From Oehlia diaphana (Eukaryota > Glomeromycota > Glomeromycetes > Glomerales > Glomeraceae), in the NCBI GenBank assembly GCA_003833135.1, contig QZLH01000204.1:16791-69907 (forward strand): a DNA stretch of 53,117 bases, in the 5' to 3' direction. A model generated the notes under the pieces. It was not told where the DNA came from, searched no databases, and worked only from the letters and a program-made list of their open reading frames with translations. Below are positions 47,978-53,117 of this stretch, piece by piece. The translations under genes were made by a program, and so were the position numbers. Position 1 is the first letter of the stretch, and each line of letters starts with the position of its first letter.

Positions 47978-50733
47978 ATCCATGGGTTTGTAACAAATCT
48001 TAAATATTTAAATTATTTGTTGTTATCATTTATTTAACATATTGTTTTTAATAATGACAGCTACCGAGTACGATCGTGCAGAAAATAAATAAATATAAAA
48101 AAAAAATGCAAGCACGAAGTAACTTTGAAAGTTACGTATACAATTTTAAAAACGCATTTAGTAAAGTAAGTTTCTCTGGTTATTGGTTATTAAAATCTTA
48201 GATATTTTAAATTTTTATTCTATAAAAAATAATAAATTTGGGTTTAAGACCATTATATCGTAAAGAGTGCTATAAATTGGTTTTTTTTGTAATGAAAAAG
48301 CAGAGGTGCAAGAATATATATGAAATTTCTCGAAGAGTTTGTGCAAAATTACATGTTTATGAATACAATAGAATATAGTATCGCCATACCATACATAAAA
48401 TAATCATTAATTTAGAAGCCAGATTTATTTGAATTAACCAAGTTAATTCAAAACAGGTCTAATTCAATATGAATTTTTTATTTTTTTTCACTGTAAAAGA
48501 TATAGAGTTATAGCTGTTGTTTCAAGGTGTGATGAAGAAATACATATGAATAAGATTCTGTCCATTTGGTATTCTAAATATCATTTCGAGCGTGTAATAA
48601 TATTTCAAATTTTCTTCCTATTAAACTTTGAAAGCTTTTAAGTTACAATCATCCTTCGATTATTAAAAAAGGTCCTATTGCATACAATTATTTTGCGCAA
48701 CATTAGTAATACTAGAATACTGTGGATTTTGCAAATCGGAAATTCATTTTGGCAAAATAATATTACGATCCGCGGATTAATGAAAATGACATAAAATTCT
48801 ATTCTTCTCTAGTTCCAACTTCCAATTACAGATTATTGTAGCGAACATTGTGATTATGCATGTATATATATGAATGCTCACAATTTTGTGATTGTAATAA
48901 TTGAATTAATTTGATATTGTATCTTCGTGTCTGATGTTTTCTGATCAACTGCACGTCGATAAAATTGTAGTGCAACCTTCAAATCTTGGAACAACTGAAG
49001 GTTTGTAATGTTTTATTGTATGTATCCATGTGACATGATGTCCCAGATTCGTCGGTACAAACCGAATTTTATAAATCTTATTGATATACGAAAAGATCAC
49101 TGGAATCCTCGGTAATGTTTTATAATGCCTTAATAAATTTGCAGATCCTTGGCCAAACGCGTAAGCATAATCTTGGCCATACATCACGTGATGCCATTGA
49201 GTTTCCTTTTTCGCGTTTTAAAGCAGTTAGAAAGGAGGTCCCATAAGGCATCTAAATGAATTACGTAAAAAAATGCTGTAGAACAATGTGATCACCTAGG
49301 GCGTATTTTATAAGACTTTTTTTAGACATGAAATTCTGTAAAAGGAACAATTAAAAGTATTTAAAAAAAAATCATTCATATATAAAAATATGTTGCTTAA
49401 TATGAAATAATTGGTACAAAAATATGTGAAACATAAAAATAAACGAATAAATCGAATAAATGTGTAGCAAAAAAATTTTACAATGAATTTTTACACAATA
49501 AAATACTTTTTCAAAATCTTTAGTAGGTTAATCAATTTTGACTTGTTTCTAACAGGTTTTAAATGATAATTCTACACTTTTAAGAATTTCGATGTATGTT
49601 GGCGTTTCAGAATTGGTCATATGTTATCTTTTGTAGTTTTATTTAAGTAAGAATTTTTTAGATAAAGAATCTAAATGGGGCATTTCATCAAAGAAAAGTA
49701 TTCAATAAATGAACATATTTAGATAATTTTTTTATTTCTCAAAAAAAAAGAAAAAAAACAAATAGAAAATTTATCACATAATTTGGACTTTTCTTCTTTT
49801 ATTTTTATCATAGCTGTTACTCTGTACTATAAATTTCGATAGTTGTTTGATGATCATGAAATGAGATATATTTTGTGTTACTTTTCTTTATAATCACGAT
49901 TGTATCACGGATATGTTTACTCTTACATAAATAAATTTTGATTATATCACGTGTGATAAATTTGTCTATTAAAGTTTTATAATTATTTAGGTTTTTTTTC
50001 TTAAAAAAAAAAAAAAAAAAAATACTTAATATATTACTATTATCAAAGACAATCAAAGACATTTTTTTTTTCTTTATTAATGACATTTTTGGGCTTGTAA
50101 TAGGAAATTTCCGAAGTTTTTTGTTCATAAATTTTACAATCAAAAAAATCAATATTTACTAAAAATAAATTTCTATTATCAATGTAAATACAATATTTTT
50201 CTTTAAAAAAGTCAGATAAAGCGATAATTACGCAAGCAAATGCAAAGAAAGCCGGCATAAGCCGATAAATGACGTATTTATTTAATGTCATGTAATGTAT
50301 TTGACGTCTGACGCGTTTATTAATTGTTCAAAGAAAAAAGCATTTAATCTATTTGTATCTATTGTTAATAATTTTTCTCTATTTTACGCCCAAATTAGAA
50401 CTGCATGATTGTTTAAATATATATATATATATTTTTCTTATAAAAAGGCTCTAAAAATTCCTAGAAAAATGGCAAAAATATTTCACTATTTTTTTTTTTT
50501 TTTTTACAAAAAAAACAAAATAAAAGTACTCAAAAAAGAATCAAAATTCAAATATGCACATTTATATAAAAATTCCTTTCTATTACTCTTTCTTAATTAT
50601 TCATTCCTATTACTCCTCCTTATTCTATAATTTAATCTCCATTACATATGATTTATTATTACTCGTTATTATTAAAGCATATTCTTTATGGCTTATTTTT
50701 CGCTCTTTTATAAATCGTCATAAAATGAACTTT
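47978..50733. other. intergenic, no gene seen
   Basis: Frames at 48945-49187, 49817-50291 and 50409-50787 are short, mostly A/T- or K/I/F/Y-driven, and lack domains. T-runs and A-runs at 49986-50030 and 50484-50520. Confidence 0.45.
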
Positions 50734-50790
50734 AAAGATTCAAATGTACGAGCATTGAATTATAAGATTCAGATGTACGAGCATTGAATC
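50734..50790. repeat. two-copy tandem repeat
   Basis: AAGATTCAAATGTACGAGCA followed by TTGAATTAT, then AAGATTCAGATGTACGAGCA followed by TTGAATCG: a unit of about 29 nt in two nearly identical copies. Confidence 0.75.
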
Positions 50791-51211
50791 GTTTTGTTTG
50801 GAATCAAGCCAACAAACCCGGCGGAACAACTTACTTTCATCTTACGATCAATTCACTGATTATCCGCTATCCTATAAATGTATTATGGCATTAAATAATA
50901 CAATTAGATATATAATAAATATTATGGTTGTCGGTGAGATGTTCACTGGTGAGACATTTGTCTTGCCGGTAACATTAGAACCACAAACATAATAAAAATT
51001 ATTTATTTATAATCATTCCCCTATAATGGAAGAACAAGGAAGATCAAAGGAAAGAATTCTAAAACCAAGTGGATTAAATTTAATTTATTTAAAGTTCTTG
51101 AAAAATGCAAAAGATTGATTGTCCGGAGCAAAGCGAAGGACTGTAAACGCTCCGGAATTTAACTTAACAAGAATTTTATCGTTGATGCCAGAGCTGTTGA
51201 TATTGTTTGCT

Positions 51212-51594
51212 TATTCATTCATGACTTAAAATTTAATAAGCAAAAAAAGACAAGATAAAAAAGATAAATAACAATAGAAGTCATGTATTCATTCATGACT
51301 TAAAATTTAATAAGAATGAATAGGATAGAAATTTGTTCTACTTTAAAATTTAATTTTTGTGTATTCATTCATGACTTAAAATTTAATAATTGAAAATAGA
51401 TCATATTACAATATATTATTATGAACTTATTCTAGTTTAAAATTTAATTTTTGCGTATTCATTCATGACTTAAAATATTATTAAGAATTTATTCTAGTTT
51501 AAAATTTAATTTTTGCGTATTCATTCATGACTTAAAATATTATTATGAATTTATTCTAATTTTTGCGTATTCATTCATGACTTAAAATTTAATA
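51212..51594. repeat. six direct repeats of a 21-27-nt word
   Basis: TATTCATTCATGACTTAAAA is present in full at 51212, 51286, 51362, 51456, 51518 and 51568, usually continued by TTTAATAA or TATTATTA. Spacing ranges from 50 to 94 nt. The intervals share words such as TTCTAGTTTAAAATTTAATT and TTTTTGCG, so this is a diverged tandem array with variable linkers. Confidence 0.85.
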
Positions 51595-52800
51595 AATCAA
51601 AAATTATTGTTCCAAGTTTAAATCTGTCTTTTGCTTATATATATATATATATATATATTATTCAATAATAAATTTCACTAATAAATTTTATTTCATAGGA
51701 ATTGTACTGAGAATAATATTACGATTTTTATTATGATACGAGCATATTGTCTTTAAAAAATCAATGGAATTTCTAATTTTAAAATCACGAAAGATAATCA
51801 TCCATTTTTAATTTCAGCCAATATTATTTATAATGCAAGCCGAAAAAGTCTTTAATGCGGGATTACTTTTGGATTTAATGAATTTTTAAGTAATGAGATT
51901 ATAAAAGAAAACAATAGGATCATCAGGTAAAAAAAAAATTATTTTTGCGTTGTTATTATAGAAATATTAGTGATTTTATTGAATCACGTTAGTTAGCTAT
52001 GATCTTTGGATTTATTTTCTTTAACGGTTCATGATCTTTGGAATTTAAAAGAAATTAAAGAAATTAAACATAACTCATATAATAACTTCTTCATTTTTTG
52101 ATCAAAAATTTTGCGAATTGTAGTTCTTTGTAGATCCTTAAATTGTACTTCCTAATTAATTAATTTGATTATATTTGTACAAAAATTGTCTTATTATCTT
52201 GTTATTTATTGTTCAAAAAAATTGAAGAATTACTTTAAATAAACTTTTTATTTTACATTTATCAAATATTTTTGGAGTTACAAACATATGCATAATTTTT
52301 TTGATCAATCAATCAAATAAGGTTAAACTTATTTCAGATTTTTAAAAAAGGAAAATTTATGTTTAATTAATTTGACAAGTTTCACAAAAAAAGTATAATA
52401 TTAAAAAAAAAAATATGTTAAAAAATATTTCATATATTAAAAATGAATGAATGGACTTCATATACATTATACGCCAAGGTTTAGTTACGGGGTGAAATTT
52501 TAATGTCAATACATGGACGACATTACTCTAATTAATCTTTAGTCATTAACCCTTGTCGTATGTCGTATACGTATCAAATATCAGAATTTTTTTTTTTAAA
52601 AAAAAAAAATTATCCTCGAAGGGAACTGGACATCTTTATTAATATAGCCGGTAGGTTCGGAATTTTTATTTAAATAATAGCTATTTAAATAATAGCTATA
52701 TTAATAAGGATATATATACTCACTAATCCCGATATGAACCTAAAGGCAAAGGAACGAAAAAAAATAGAATAATAATAAAGAAAAAAATTTTTAAATGATA
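51595..52800. other. intergenic, no gene seen
   Basis: A (TA)n run at about 51637-51658, a T-run/A-run inverted pair at about 52588-52609, and a duplicated TATTTAAATAATAGCTAT near 52667-52700. No coding signal. Confidence 0.45.
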
Positions 52801-52802
52801 CG

Positions 52803-52868
52803 ATAGGACCCAGAAATATTTATATAAGGGTCAGGTGGCGAAAAATTTTTTTACTATGAGCTGTACGC
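52803..52868. mobile_element. terminus of the 5459-6500 element family
   Basis: AGGACCCAGAAATATTTATA, then AGGGTCAGGTGGCGAAAAAT and TTACTATGAGCTGTACGC, match 5460-5525 with few differences. This is the left terminal region of a second copy. Its right end was not found before the window ends. Confidence 0.65.
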
Positions 52869-53117
52869 AGAGACTTTTTATATGAGTAGTACGCATAATT
52901 GACACCTGATATTGAAAATCCTGCAAAAATACGCAAATAAAATTTCAGACATTAAGTTATAAATTATTTTATCATGATTTCTATATTATTTATAAAATCA
53001 AATACTAATGTGAAAAAATAGAATTTATTCTAATTTACTATTTTTTTAATATTTTTCTAAAATTTCACCCTTAGAATTTTCTTTCAATTAATACTAAATT
53101 TGTATTACAATGCGGTT

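Noticed and set aside
49817..50992. Several short frames of 64-111 residues
   Set aside because: Driven by A/T homopolymers (Lys, Ile, Phe, Tyr runs) with no recognisable domain.
51212..51594. CRISPR-like pattern of identical repeats with spacers
   Set aside because: Spacers vary widely, share words with each other, and the host is a eukaryote without cas genes; it is a minisatellite-type array.

Overview
The window looks like nuclear DNA of an arbuscular mycorrhizal fungus (Glomeromycotina, Rhizophagus-like). This is an inference from its strong A+T bias, short GT-AG introns, and gene families typical of those genomes: BTB-TLDc, BTB-BACK, F-box/LRR-like, an Hsp70-like protein, and a protein kinase whose tail reads PEPRNATEEEQ. 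No rRNA or tRNA gene was found.

Only four genes look intact: a two-exon BTB-BACK-TLDc gene (1203-2725, minus), a single-exon F-box gene (8270-9763, minus), a BTB-BACK gene (41373-42362, plus), and a four-exon Hsp70-like gene (46157-47977, plus). The rest is decay and mobile DNA. 2.8-7.6 kb is a graveyard of F-box genes broken by terminal-inverted-repeat elements, including a three-element nest. 10.9-12.0 kb is a purine-rich minisatellite running into a poly(A)-rich tract. 12.1-13.0 kb is a kinase pseudogene. 15.8-17.6 kb is a broken Pif1/Helitron-type helicase. 18.3-24.8 kb is an ancient three-unit tandem array, one unit carrying a 153-bp MITE whose empty site survives in the sister units. 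27.3-28.3 kb is the 3' end of a LINE-like retrotransposon. 30.3-33.7 kb holds further TIR-bounded DNA and weak coding-like scraps. 36.9-37.7 kb is a pirin-family pseudogene. 41.1-43.1 kb holds the BTB gene with a duplicated promoter, followed by a Harbinger-like MITE. 51.2-51.6 kb is a six-copy direct repeat.

The most interesting gene is the Hsp70-like one. Its numbering matches mammalian Hsc70 without gaps at the active site, yet T13, K71, E175 and D206 are replaced (N, H, S, S), the relay arginine 155 is Tyr, and the C-terminal lid is absent. It reads as a catalytically dead, lidless Hsp70. The intact genes do not form a pathway; they belong to expanded families involved in ubiquitin-ligase adaptors (BTB, F-box), signalling (kinase) and chaperones.
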